64,000 nt of DNA from Altererythrobacter sp. C41 (GTDB taxonomy: Bacteria; Pseudomonadota; Alphaproteobacteria; Sphingomonadales; Sphingomonadaceae): assembly GCF_016803135.1 (NCBI RefSeq), contig NZ_JAEVFE010000009.1, positions 1 to 64,000 of the forward strand, read 5' to 3'. The first letter of the stretch is position 1. Each line of letters starts with the position of its first letter. The translations under genes were made by a program, and so were the position numbers. This document shows, one piece after another, positions 25,603-33,447 of the stretch. The notes below the pieces were generated by a model. The model saw only the letters and a list, made by a program, of their open reading frames with translations, ran no database searches and was not told the DNA's origin.

Positions 25603-26273
25603 CCAACCCCGTCTACCTCGCTCTCGACTTGCCGCAGCTCGACGCGGCCAAGGCATTGGCCGGCAAGGTCAAGGCACACGTGGGCGGCGTGAAGCTGGGC
25701 CTCGAATTCTTCTGCGCCCACGGGCACCACGGAGTGCACGAGATCGCACACCTGGGGCTGCCGATCTTTCTCGACCTCAAGCTGCACGACATCCCGAACA
25801 CGGTCGCCGGCGCGATGCAGGCGATCCACGTGCTCGAGCCCGCAATCGTCACCGTTCACGCCAGCGGCGGGCGCGCGATGATGGAAGATGCCAAGGCTGC
25901 CGCCAACAACGGTACGAAAGTCGTCGCGGTGACGATGCTCACCAGCATGGACGACCGCGATCTCGAACGCACCGGCGTGAAAGGCTGCGCACACGATCAG
26001 GTCATGCGCCTTGCCGAGCTGGCCGAGGCGGCGGGCCTCGACGGGATCGTCTGCTCGGGGCAGGAGGTCGGCGCGGTGCACCGGCAATGGAAGGACGGGT
26101 TCTTCGTCGTTCCCGGCCTGCGCCTGCCAGGCAATGGAGCGGGCGATCAGAAACGCGTCGTCACCCCGCGCCAGGCGCGCGACGACGGCGCGAGCGTGCT
26201 CGTCGTCGGCCGTCCGATCAGCCGCGCCGAAGATCCGGTCGCGGCCGCCGTCGCGATCGAGGCGACACTCTAG
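25599..26273 (+). CDS. pyrF: Orotidine-5'-phosphate decarboxylase
   Basis: PyrF makes UMP from OMP. The 224-residue TIM barrel begins NPVYLALDLPQLDAAKALAG and carries the catalytic Asp-Lys-Asp motif in FLDLKLHDIPNTVAGAM near 61-77. VVPGLRLPGNGAGDQKR and VVGRPISRAEDPVAA form the phosphate site. It is translationally coupled to lapA and 2 bp from the VOC gene. The lapA-pyrF-trpF order is common in alphaproteobacteria. Confidence 0.97.
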   Translation: MTNPVYLALDLPQLDAAKALAGKVKAHVGGVKLGLEFFCAHGHHGVHEIAHLGLPIFLDLKLHDIPNTVAGAMQAIHVLEPAIVTVHASGGRAMMEDAKAAANNGTKVVAVTMLTSMDDRDLERTGVKGCAHDQVMRLAELAEAAGLDGIVCSGQEVGAVHRQWKDGFFVVPGLRLPGNGAGDQKRVVTPRQARDDGASVLVVGRPISRAEDPVAAAVAIEATL

Positions 26274-26275
26274 CC

Positions 26276-26638
26276 GTGGCGGATCGCGCCACCCCCAACC
26301 TGCCCGCGCGCGATTTCGACACGACCGAAGCCTTTTATGCCGAGCTAGGTTTCGAGCGGACCTGGCGCGATGGCGACTGGATGATCCTGCGCCGTGGTGA
26401 AGTGCAGCTCGAGTTCTTCCCTTATCCCGATCTCGATCCTGCCCAGAGTTCGTTCAGTTGCTGTCTTCGGCTCGACGACATGCCGGCCTTCGTCGAGACA
26501 TGCCGCGCGGCCGGGATCGGCGCGGGCCCTTCAGGTTTCCCGAGGTTGCAGGCCCCGCGGCGCGAGCACAGCGGGCTCGATATCGCCTATCTCGTCGATC
26601 ACGACGGCTCGCTCCTTCGCCTCGTCCAGAACACCTGA
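26276..26638 (+). CDS. VOC family (bleomycin-resistance-like) protein
   Basis: The 120-residue protein has NLPARDFDTTEAFYAELGFE at the N-terminus and VQLEFFPYPDLDPAQSSFSC, then HSGLDIAYLVDHDGSLLRLV at the end. This is the compact glyoxalase/bleomycin-resistance fold; such proteins bind bleomycin or act in unknown detoxification. No resistance phenotype can be claimed. It starts at a GTG 2 bp past pyrF and ends 5 bp before trpF, so it is a member of this operon. Confidence 0.85.
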   Translation: MADRATPNLPARDFDTTEAFYAELGFERTWRDGDWMILRRGEVQLEFFPYPDLDPAQSSFSCCLRLDDMPAFVETCRAAGIGAGPSGFPRLQAPRREHSGLDIAYLVDHDGSLLRLVQNT

Positions 26639-26643
26639 CCGCC

Positions 26644-27282
26644 ATGCCGCAAATCAAGATCTGCGGGATATCCACGCCCGAGGCGCTCGACGCGGCGATT
26701 GAGGCACGGGCCGATTATTGCGGTTTCGTGTTCTTCGCCCCCTCGCCGCGCAACCTGGCCGCTGGCGCGGCGCGCGAACTCTCGGCCCGTGCGGACGGGC
26801 GGATCGGCAAGGTCGGGCTGTTCGTCGATCCTGACGAAGCGCTGCTCGCCGAGGCGGTGGCAGCGGGCGGCCTGGACGCGATTCAGCTTCATGGCAGCGA
26901 GACGCCCGAACGCGCGGCGCAAATACGCGCGCGCTTCTGCCTGCCGGTGTGGAAAGTTGTCTCGGTCGCCGTGCACGCAGACATTGCGCGCGCCGGCACC
27001 TACCGCGATGCGGCGGACCTGATCCTGTTCGATGCCAAGACCCCGAAAGGCGCGGCCCTGCCCGGGGGGATGGGCCTGCGCTTCGACTGGTCGCTGCTCT
27101 CCGGATATCGCGGCCCGCTGCCGTGGGGCCTCGCCGGAGGACTCGCGCCGGGCAACGTTGCAGAGGCGATCCGCGCGACCGGTGCGCCGCTGGTCGACAC
27201 GTCCTCGGGCGTGGAAAGCGCGCCGGGCGTCAAGGACCCGGTGCTGATCGCGGCCTTCTGCGCGGCGGCACGCGGCGCATAG
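26644..27282 (+). CDS. trpF: Phosphoribosylanthranilate isomerase
   Basis: TrpF performs the Amadori rearrangement of PRA to CdRP in tryptophan synthesis. The 212-residue barrel begins MPQIKICGISTPEALDAAIE with catalytic Cys7, and has YCGFVFFAPSPRNL, AIQLHGSETPE, LILFDAKTP (catalytic Asp) and LAGGLAPGNVAEAI, VDTSSGVESAPGVKD. It follows the VOC gene by 5 bp. The trpBA genes lie 1.5 kb further on, separated by two outer-membrane protein genes of opposite strand. Confidence 0.97.
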   Translation: MPQIKICGISTPEALDAAIEARADYCGFVFFAPSPRNLAAGAARELSARADGRIGKVGLFVDPDEALLAEAVAAGGLDAIQLHGSETPERAAQIRARFCLPVWKVVSVAVHADIARAGTYRDAADLILFDAKTPKGAALPGGMGLRFDWSLLSGYRGPLPWGLAGGLAPGNVAEAIRATGAPLVDTSSGVESAPGVKDPVLIAAFCAAARGA

Positions 27283-27311
27283 AAAAAGGGCGGCCCCGCA
27301 GAGCCGCCCTT
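27283..27311 (-). terminator. Terminator of the first outer-membrane barrel gene
   Basis: AAGGGCGGC (27286-27294) pairs perfectly with GCCGCCCTT (27303-27311). On the minus strand the stem is followed by a T-run (CCGCCCTTTTTC). It lies 22 bp past the barrel-gene stop and directly abuts the trpF stop, so it probably also limits read-through in the plus direction. Confidence 0.8.
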
Positions 27312-27333
27312 CCCTTCGCAATTCTCGCAGGCT

Positions 27334-27792
27334 TCAGAAGGTGAAGCCGACGCCGACCACCGCCGTGTTCACGTCGACGAAGTCGCTGAAGAAGTGGCGG
27401 TACTCGCCCTTCACGTAGAGGTTGGTGCCCAGACGGTGCTGATAGCCGGCGCCGAGGTGCGGCGTGTCCTCGCCTTCGCCGAAGGTGTAGCCGCCGGCGG
27501 CATAGAGCTTGCCGTTCGCGCCCATCTTGGCACCGACGCGCGCCGTGGCGCCCCAGACGACGTCCGCGCCGTCGGCGAGGACCTTGTCGGCCGAGCCTTC
27601 GACGCCGAAGAACGTCGTTTCGCCAAGATCGAAGTCGTAACCGCCGGCGACGCCTGCAACAGCCTCTTCATGGCCATTGGCCCAGGCGATGCCGCCGCGC
27701 GCTTCCACACGGCCTTCGTTGGCCTGCGCGGGCGATGCGATAACGGCCATTCCCACGAGGGCGGGCAGGGTTGCCAAAGCGAACTTTTTCAT
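27334..27792 (-). CDS. Small outer-membrane beta-barrel protein
   Basis: The 152-residue protein has a signal peptide (about 1-24, MKKFALATLPALVGMAVIAS then PAQA) and alternating beta strands such as EARGGIAWANGHEEAVAGVA, ATARVGAKMGANGKLYAAGG and YVKGEYRHFFSDFV. It ends in aromatic Phe (VGVGFTF), the outer-membrane insertion signal. I chose the ATG at 27792 for the signal peptide. It is paralogous in design to the next gene, which lies upstream in the same direction. Function is unknown; opacity/OmpW/OmpA-barrel type. Confidence 0.83.
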   Translation of the reverse strand: MKKFALATLPALVGMAVIASPAQANEGRVEARGGIAWANGHEEAVAGVAGGYDFDLGETTFFGVEGSADKVLADGADVVWGATARVGAKMGANGKLYAAGGYTFGEGEDTPHLGAGYQHRLGTNLYVKGEYRHFFSDFVDVNTAVVGVGFTF

Positions 27793-27963
27793 TGTTTTTC
27801 TCAACTCCACGATCCGGAGCGGGCCCATCCCGTCCGTTCGATGGCCTGCATCTGGGAAGTCGATCCTGTATCTTTCATTTACCGTCGACGAACGACATTC
27901 CCCGTTCGAGCAACATCGTTTCGCACTCGACTAACGGCCTCTTTCAGCGACCCGCCAGGCAAG

Positions 27964-27992
27964 AAAAAAGGGGCGACCCGCGGGCCGCCCCT
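27964..27992 (-). terminator. Terminator of the second outer-membrane barrel gene
   Basis: AGGGGCG (27969-27975) pairs with CGCCCCT (27986-27992). On the minus strand the stem is followed by TTTTTT. It lies 23 bp past the stop, and separates this gene from the next barrel gene, so the two are probably transcribed separately. Confidence 0.8.
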
Positions 27993-28015
27993 CTGGTTGT
28001 GTCATGGCACTGCCG

Positions 28016-28603
28016 TCAGAAGCGGTAAGCCACCCCCGCGCGAACGGCGTTGTTCTTGATGAAGTCGCTGTAGTCGGCATAGGTGTATTCGACGCGGAAC
28101 GACGTCGCATCGCCGAGACGGGTCTCGAGACCGGCGCCGAGAACCAGCGCGTCGTCACGCTCGCTGTCGCCGTTACCGTTCAGCTCCGCCTTGAACCGGG
28201 TGTTTTCCCAGCCGGCACGGCCGTAGATGCCCGTGCTGTCGTTGAGCATCGCGCCGAGGCGAGCCGTCGCGCCGAAGGTTTCCTTCGCGCTGAGATCGAA
28301 CGCGTCGGCCCCGGTATCGATGGTGACTCCCGCGTCGCTCAGCGCGGCCTTGCCTTCGACGCCCACGAAGGCGGAGGTGCCCAGCGGCAGGTCGTAGCCG
28401 GCGAACACGGCGCCCGCGACGCCGTTGCCGCTCAGGCCATCGTAATGGTCGCCGTCGGCGAACACGCCATCGGCCTGAACTTCGTAGCTGTCGAGACCAG
28501 CTTCGATACCGACGTAAGGGCCAGAAAACGGCTCAGCCATCGCCGGAGTTGCGGCGAGCGCAAGGAAAGAAGCAGAGGCGATAACTGCGAACTTGGTATT
28601 CAT
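28016..28603 (-). CDS. Outer-membrane beta-barrel protein
   Basis: The 195-residue protein has a signal peptide (about 1-23, ending TPAMA) and a barrel with FSGPYVGIEAGLDSYEVQAD, GAVFAGYDLPLGTSAFVGVE, ATARLGAMLNDSTGIYGRAG and FRVEYTYADYSDFIKNNAVR, ending in VAYRF. The pattern is that of the 8-stranded Opacity/OmpA-like barrels (outer membrane protein beta-barrel domain). GGAGAAAATAATA precedes the ATG. It faces away from trpB across a 245-bp gap that contains a palindrome. Confidence 0.87.
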   Translation of the reverse strand: MNTKFAVIASASFLALAATPAMAEPFSGPYVGIEAGLDSYEVQADGVFADGDHYDGLSGNGVAGAVFAGYDLPLGTSAFVGVEGKAALSDAGVTIDTGADAFDLSAKETFGATARLGAMLNDSTGIYGRAGWENTRFKAELNGNGDSERDDALVLGAGLETRLGDATSFRVEYTYADYSDFIKNNAVRAGVAYRF

Positions 28604-28617
28604 TATTATTTTCTCCG

Positions 28618-28634
28618 TTCAAGTATAACTTGAA
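28618..28634. promoter_or_regulatory. Perfect 17-bp palindrome in the barrel-gene leader
   Basis: TTCAAGTATAACTTGAA is a perfect inverted repeat (7-bp arms, ATA centre) beginning 15 bp upstream of the barrel-gene ATG and just before its GGAGA. AT-rich 7-bp arms suit a dimeric regulator; alternatively it is an mRNA hairpin that limits access to the ribosome-binding site. The rest of the gap to trpB (28635-28848) shows nothing I can name. Confidence 0.55.
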
Positions 28635-28848
28635 TCTGTTGGTCGGTTAGGGGTTTGTTTGCCACATTGCATTGTGACACGCCGTATCTGGTGATTGAGA
28701 ATCTGGATTCCAGCGCCGAAAAGTATCCGCCCTGCAAGAAAAACGCTGTGTTGCCCATGTGCAACACCTCGCCTGCCCGGAAAGGCCGAGCGCGATCGGC
28801 TGCGGGATTCTGGACAAGCCCAGGCGGCTCTGCCAAGCGCGAGTGGCA

Positions 28849-30063
28849 ATGACCGAGCACCCCAACTCATTCCGCAACCAGCCTGACGAGCGCGGCCATT
28901 TCGGCGCCTACGGTGGCCGTTACGTAGCCGAAACGCTGATGCCGCTCGTGCTCGATCTGGAGCGCGAATATCGAGCGGCCAAGGCGGATCCCGCGTTCCA
29001 GGAGCAGTTCGACGACCTGCTCGAACACTATGTCGGCCGCCCCAGCCCGCTCTACTTCGCAGAGCGCCTCACAGAAGCACTGGGAGGCGCACAAGTGTGG
29101 TTCAAGCGCGAGGAGCTGAACCACACCGGCGCGCACAAGATCAACAATTGCATCGGCCAGATCCTGCTCGCGATCCGCATGGGCAAGACCAGGATCATCG
29201 CCGAGACCGGGGCGGGCCAGCACGGCGTCGCCACCGCGACCGTCTGCGCGCGTTTCGGCCTGCCCTGCACGATCTTCATGGGCGCGACCGACGTCGCGCG
29301 CCAGCAGCCGAACGTGTTCCGCATGAAGCTGCTCGGCGCGGAGGTCGTGCCGGTGGACAGCGGTGCCGCGACCTTGAAGGACGCGATGAACGAGGCGCTG
29401 CGCCACTGGGTCGCCAACGTCCACGACACCTTCTACATCATCGGCACCGCGGCAGGGCCGCACCCCTATCCCGAGTTGGTGCGCGATTTCCAGAGCGTGA
29501 TCGGCAAGGAAGCGCGCGCGCAGATGCTCGAGCGCACCGGCCGGTTGCCCGACCTGCTGATCGCGGCGGTCGGCGGCGGGTCGAACGCGATCGGCCTGTT
29601 CCACCCGTTCCTCGACGATCCGGACGTCGCGATGATCGGCGTCGAGGCAGCGGGCCACGGAATCGACAGCGGACAGCACGCCGCCAGTCTGACCGGCGGC
29701 GCGCCGGGCGTGCTCCACGGCAACAAGACCTACCTGCTCCAGGACGAGGACGGCCAGATCGCCGAGGCGCACTCGATCAGCGCGGGTCTCGACTACCCCG
29801 GCATCGGCCCCGAACACGCCTGGCTCTACGAAAGCGGCCGGGTGAAGTACCTGCCGATCGGCGACGACGAAGCGCTCGAGGCGTTCCAGCTCTGCTGCCG
29901 ACTGGAAGGCATCATCCCCGCGCTCGAAAGCTCCCACGCGCTGGCCGCGCTGCCCAAGCTGGCGGGCGACTATGGCAGGGACCAGATCATCCTCGTCAAC
30001 GTGTCGGGCCGGGGGGACAAGGACATCTTCACCGTGGCGGACAAGCTGGGGGTGACGTTTTGA
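28849..30063 (+). CDS. trpB: Tryptophan synthase beta chain
   Basis: TrpB condenses indole and serine using PLP. The 404 residues are the normal length. The PLP lysine is Lys97 in [35 protein letters not shown] and the phosphate-binding GGGSNAIG (about 236-243) follow, and [12 protein letters not shown] is near the end. I chose the ATG at 28849, giving [20 protein letters not shown]; the frame upstream is not conserved-looking. The stop overlaps the next small gene by one base. Confidence 0.98.
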   Translation: MTEHPNSFRNQPDERGHFGAYGGRYVAETLMPLVLDLEREYRAAKADPAFQEQFDDLLEHYVGRPSPLYFAERLTEALGGAQVWFKREELNHTGAHKINNCIGQILLAIRMGKTRIIAETGAGQHGVATATVCARFGLPCTIFMGATDVARQQPNVFRMKLLGAEVVPVDSGAATLKDAMNEALRHWVANVHDTFYIIGTAAGPHPYPELVRDFQSVIGKEARAQMLERTGRLPDLLIAAVGGGSNAIGLFHPFLDDPDVAMIGVEAAGHGIDSGQHAASLTGGAPGVLHGNKTYLLQDEDGQIAEAHSISAGLDYPGIGPEHAWLYESGRVKYLPIGDDEALEAFQLCCRLEGIIPALESSHALAALPKLAGDYGRDQIILVNVSGRGDKDIFTVADKLGVTF

Positions 30064-30281
30064 TGAGCGCTCTGCTCAAGTTTGTACTCAATGTGATCGC
30101 AACGGTCGCGCTTTTCCTCGTCTTTCGGCTGCTCCTGCGCCTGATTCCGGGATTTTCGGAGCCTCTGCTGTCCCACTGGAGCGCAGCGGAGTTTCTTGGG
30201 ATGTTCGCGGCCCTCATCCTCCTGTCGAAGGTGAGGCGCCGGCTTCCAATTTTGCGCCTTTCCGAAGCTGGCCAACGATGA
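30063..30281 (+). CDS. 72-residue membrane protein between trpB and trpA
   Basis: The protein has two membrane segments (about 6-29 KFVLNVIATVALFLVFRLLL and 40-55 SAAEFLGMFAALILLS) followed by a basic tail. No family is recognised. It starts at the TGATG overlap with trpB and ends in an ATGA overlap with trpA, so all three would be translated in sequence. Its composition does not look like a frameshift remnant of either trp gene. TrpB and trpA are normally adjacent or overlapping; an interposed membrane gene is unusual. Confidence 0.72.
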   Translation: MSALLKFVLNVIATVALFLVFRLLLRLIPGFSEPLLSHWSAAEFLGMFAALILLSKVRRRLPILRLSEAGQR

Positions 30282-31057
30282 CCCGCCTTTCCTCCGCCTT
30301 CGCTAAACCACATCCCGCGCTCGTCACCTTCATCACCGCGGGTGACGGCGATACCGCGGCCAACCTCGATGCGCTGGTCGAGGGCGGCGCGGACGTGATC
30401 GAGCTTGGCATGCCGTTCACCGATCCGATGGCCGACGGCCCGGCCATCCAGGCGGCGAACATCCGGGCGCTCGGTGCGGGCACGACCACGGCCGAGGTGC
30501 TGCGGATCGCGCGCGAATTTCGCCAGCGCCATCCGCAGGTGCCGCTGGTGCTGATGGGCTACGCCAACCCGATGGTCCGCCGCAGGCCCGAGTGGTTCGC
30601 CTCCGCCGCCGCCGAGGCCGGCGTGGACGGCGTGATCTGCGTCGACATTCCGCCCGAGGAGGACGACGCGCTCGGCCCCGCCCTGCGGGCTGCCGGGATC
30701 GCCCCGATCCGTCTCGCTACCCCGACCACCGACGCGGCGCGCCTGCCGCAAGTGCTCGAGGGCTCGGCCGGGTTCCTCTACTACGTCTCGGTCGCCGGGA
30801 TCACGGGCAAGCAGCAGGCCGCGCAGGCGAGCATCGAGGACGCCGTAAAGCGGTTCAAGGCAGCAACCGATTTGCCGGTGGCAGTCGGCTTCGGCGTGCG
30901 CACGCCCAAGCAGGCCGCGGCAATCGCGCGCGTGGCGGACGGCGTGATCGTCGGCTCGGCCCTGGTCGAGCTCATCGGCACGCACGGCAAGGACGCGCCC
31001 GAGCATCTGCGCGAGCTCACCTCGGCGCTGTCCGGAGCGATCCGCACCGCCGGCTAA
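30278..31057 (+). CDS. trpA: Tryptophan synthase alpha chain
   Basis: TrpA releases indole from indole-3-glycerol phosphate and channels it to TrpB. The 259-residue barrel has the catalytic Glu and Asp in VIELGMPFTDPMADGPAIQA (about 46-65), then PLVLMGYANPMV, GVICVDIPPEEDDAL, YYVSVAGITGKQQAA and AVGFGVRTPKQAAAIARVAD, and VVGSALVELI for phosphate binding. The ATG overlaps the preceding small membrane gene. Confidence 0.97.
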   Translation: MTRLSSAFAKPHPALVTFITAGDGDTAANLDALVEGGADVIELGMPFTDPMADGPAIQAANIRALGAGTTTAEVLRIAREFRQRHPQVPLVLMGYANPMVRRRPEWFASAAAEAGVDGVICVDIPPEEDDALGPALRAAGIAPIRLATPTTDAARLPQVLEGSAGFLYYVSVAGITGKQQAAQASIEDAVKRFKAATDLPVAVGFGVRTPKQAAAIARVADGVIVGSALVELIGTHGKDAPEHLRELTSALSGAIRTAG

Positions 31058-31174
31058 TCCCCCTCCCGTTCACGGGAGGGGTCGGGGGTGGGATCGGGCC
31101 GCAAGGCCCACCCCGCTGCGACCTGGTGCCGCTTCGCGGCACCAGGTTTCGCTCCCTCCGGCAAGCGGGAGGGG
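31058..31174. repeat. Palindromic junction repeat (CCCTCCCG type), copy c
   Basis: The left hairpin CCCTCCCGTTCACGGGAGGG starts right at the trpA stop. The interior contains the hairpin CTGGTGCCGCTTCGCGGCAC, and the right arm is AGCGGGAGGGG. The element is a longer form of the aroA-region repeats. It ends 35 bp before accD, so here it does not supply the ribosome-binding site. Confidence 0.75.
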
Positions 31175-31209
31175 CTGTCATTCGCTCGATTTCGGTTTAA
31201 GGCGCCGCC

Positions 31210-32058
31210 ATGAACTGGTTCACCCGCGTCCGCAATTCGCTGCCCTTCGTGGCCAAGCGCACGACCGAGGAAACGCTGTGGGTCAAGTGCCCCGGCTGCT
31301 CGGAGATGCTGTTCACCAAGGAATACGAGGAAAATCTCAAGGTCTGCCCGCGCTGCGGCCATCACGGCCGGATCGGCGCCGACGAGCGGCTGCGCCAGTT
31401 GCTCGACGAGGGCTACGACGTGCTCCGTCAGCCCGACGTCGCCGAAGACCCGCTCAAGTTCCGCGACACGAAGAAGTACACCGACCGGCTGAAGCAGGCG
31501 CGCGCGAAGAACCCGCACAAGGATGCCTTCACCGTCGGCTCGGGCGCTATCGAGGGCCGACCGGCGGTCGTCGGCGTGCAGGACTTCTCCTTCATGGGCG
31601 GCAGCATGGGCATGGCCGTGGGCACGGCCTTCTGCCAGGGCGCCGAGCGCGCGTTGACCCGCAAGTGCGCCTATATCGTCGTCACCGCAGCGGGCGGCGC
31701 GCGGATGCAGGAGGGCATTCTCAGCCTGATGCAGATGCCCAAGGCGACGGTGATGACGCGCCGCCTGAAAGAAGCCGGCCTGCCCTATATCGTCGTGCTG
31801 ACCGACCCGACCACGGGCGGCGTCACCGCCAGCTACGCCATGCTCGGCGACGTGCATATCGCCGAGCCCGGCGCCCTGATCGGCTTCGCCGGCCAGCGCG
31901 TGATCCAGGACACGATCCGCGAAAAGCTGCCCGAAGGCTTCCAGCGCGCCGAATACCTGCACAAGCACGGCATGGTCGATATGGTCGTCAATCGGCACGA
32001 TCTGAAAGCGACGCTGGCAAGCCTGCTCGACTACCTGCAGCCCAGGGCGGCGGCTTGA
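31210..32058 (+). CDS. accD: Acetyl-CoA carboxylase carboxyltransferase beta subunit
   Basis: AccD with AccA transfers the carboxyl group from biotin to acetyl-CoA, the first step of fatty-acid synthesis. The 282 residues start [20 protein letters not shown]. The zinc ribbon is CPGC near 27-30 and CPRC near 46-49. The crotonase-fold core has [38 protein letters not shown] and [19 protein letters not shown]. The accD-folC pair after trpA is typical of alphaproteobacteria. Confidence 0.97.
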   Translation: MNWFTRVRNSLPFVAKRTTEETLWVKCPGCSEMLFTKEYEENLKVCPRCGHHGRIGADERLRQLLDEGYDVLRQPDVAEDPLKFRDTKKYTDRLKQARAKNPHKDAFTVGSGAIEGRPAVVGVQDFSFMGGSMGMAVGTAFCQGAERALTRKCAYIVVTAAGGARMQEGILSLMQMPKATVMTRRLKEAGLPYIVVLTDPTTGGVTASYAMLGDVHIAEPGALIGFAGQRVIQDTIREKLPEGFQRAEYLHKHGMVDMVVNRHDLKATLASLLDYLQPRAAA

Positions 32059-32066
32059 TGCAAGCC

Positions 32067-32145
32067 GTCATTCCAGCGAAAGCTGGAATCGCGTGCAGCA
32101 AGCCCGGAGCGTGAGGACAGCGATCCCGGCTTTCGCCGGGATGAC
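32067..32145. repeat. GTCAT...ATGAC dispersed palindromic repeat, copy 4
   Basis: GTCATTCCAGCGAAAGCTGG and CCCGGCTTTCGCCGGGATGAC-type ends bracket GTGCAGCAAGCCCGGAGCG, which is close to the interior of copies 2 and 5. It lies between accD and folC and ends 6 bp before the folC ATG. Confidence 0.83.
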
Positions 32146-32151
32146 GACGCC

Positions 32152-33447
32152 ATGAAAGACTTCGGCACTTCCTCGGACCCCGCGGTCCAGGCGCAGCTCG
32201 ACCGGCTGGCGGCGCTTACGGTGCCGCAGGGGCGGCTCGGGCTGGAGACGATCCGCGCGCTCCTCTCACGCCTCGGCGATCCGCATCTGGCGCTGCCGCC
32301 GGTGTTCCATGTCGCCGGAACCAACGGCAAGGGTTCGACCTGCGCCTTCCTGCGCGCGATGCTGGAGGCGCAGGGACACCGCGTCCACGCCGCCACCAGC
32401 CCGCACCTCGTGCGCTACAACGAGCGCATTCGCGTCGCCGGCGAACTGATTTCCGACGCGCGCCTGGCCGAGCTGCTCGCCGAAGTCCTCGACGCGGGGA
32501 GCCACCTCGCCCCCAGCTTCTTCGAAGTGACCATCGCCGCCAGCTTCCTCGAATTCGCCCGTGTGCCGGCGGGTGCCTGCGTGGTCGAGGTCGGGCTCGG
32601 CGGCCGGTTCGACGCGACCAACGTGATCCCGCGCCCCGCCGTGTGCGGCATCGCCGCGCTCGGCATCGACCACGAACGCTTCCTGCTCGCGCCGGACGAA
32701 GGCGTGCCCGCCGAACCGCTCGCGCGCATCGCGTTCGAGAAGGCCGGCATCGCCAAACCGGGCGTGCCGCTGGTGACGTTCGACTACCTTCCCGAAGCGG
32801 CGACCGCAGTCGACCGGGTGGCGGACCGCGTGGGTGCGCCCCTGTTCGCGCAGGCAATGGACGGCGGATGGAGCGCGGAGGCCGCGCACGACCGCATCGC
32901 CTACGCCGACAGGCAGGGCACGCTCTCGCTGCCTCTCCCGGCGCTGCCGGGGCTTCACCAGGCGCGCAATGCGGCACTGGCCGTGGCGATGCTGCGGCAC
33001 CAGCAGGCGATATCCGTTTCGCCCGAGGCCATGGCCGCAGGCATCCGCGCCGCGCGCTGGCCGGCGCGCCTCCAGCGGCTCGCGCCCGGACCGTTGACCG
33101 GAGAGCGCGAAGTCTGGCTCGACGGGGGCCATAATCCCAGCGCCGGGGCGACCCTCGCGCAGCACTTCGCCGGCCAGCGGCTGCACGTCGTGATCGGCAT
33201 GATCGAGGGTAAAGACCCCATGGCGCTCGTCGCTCCGCTCGCGCCGAGCATCGCCAGCCTCGCAGCCGTCCCGGTGCCCGATCACGATTACCACCCGCCC
33301 GAAGCCTTCGGCGAAATCGCCCGGGCCGCGCCCGACGTTCCCGCCGCGCTCGCCGCTCTGCCCGACGACGGCCTCCCGGTGCTGATCGCCGGTTCGCTCT
33401 ACCTCGCGGGCGACGTGCTGCGGCTCAACGGCGAATGGCCCGATTGA
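32152..33447 (+). CDS. folC: Bifunctional folylpolyglutamate / dihydrofolate synthase
   Basis: FolC adds glutamate to dihydropteroate and extends folate polyglutamates. The 431 residues contain the Mur-ligase-type P-loop VAGTNGKGSTCAFL near 50-62, ATSPHLVRYNERI, VVEVGLGGRFDATNVI and GIDHERFL, and the C-terminal ligase domain WLDGGHNPSAGATLAQHFAG. The start follows a GTCAT repeat by 6 bp; the repeat's GGGATGAC is the only weak Shine-Dalgarno-like stretch. Confidence 0.95.
   Translation: MKDFGTSSDPAVQAQLDRLAALTVPQGRLGLETIRALLSRLGDPHLALPPVFHVAGTNGKGSTCAFLRAMLEAQGHRVHAATSPHLVRYNERIRVAGELISDARLAELLAEVLDAGSHLAPSFFEVTIAASFLEFARVPAGACVVEVGLGGRFDATNVIPRPAVCGIAALGIDHERFLLAPDEGVPAEPLARIAFEKAGIAKPGVPLVTFDYLPEAATAVDRVADRVGAPLFAQAMDGGWSAEAAHDRIAYADRQGTLSLPLPALPGLHQARNAALAVAMLRHQQAISVSPEAMAAGIRAARWPARLQRLAPGPLTGEREVWLDGGHNPSAGATLAQHFAGQRLHVVIGMIEGKDPMALVAPLAPSIASLAAVPVPDHDYHPPEAFGEIARAAPDVPAALAALPDDGLPVLIAGSLYLAGDVLRLNGEWPD

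Noticed and set aside
28635-28848. trp attenuator or leader peptide before trpB
   Set aside because: No short frame with adjacent Trp codons and no terminator/antiterminator pair could be read.
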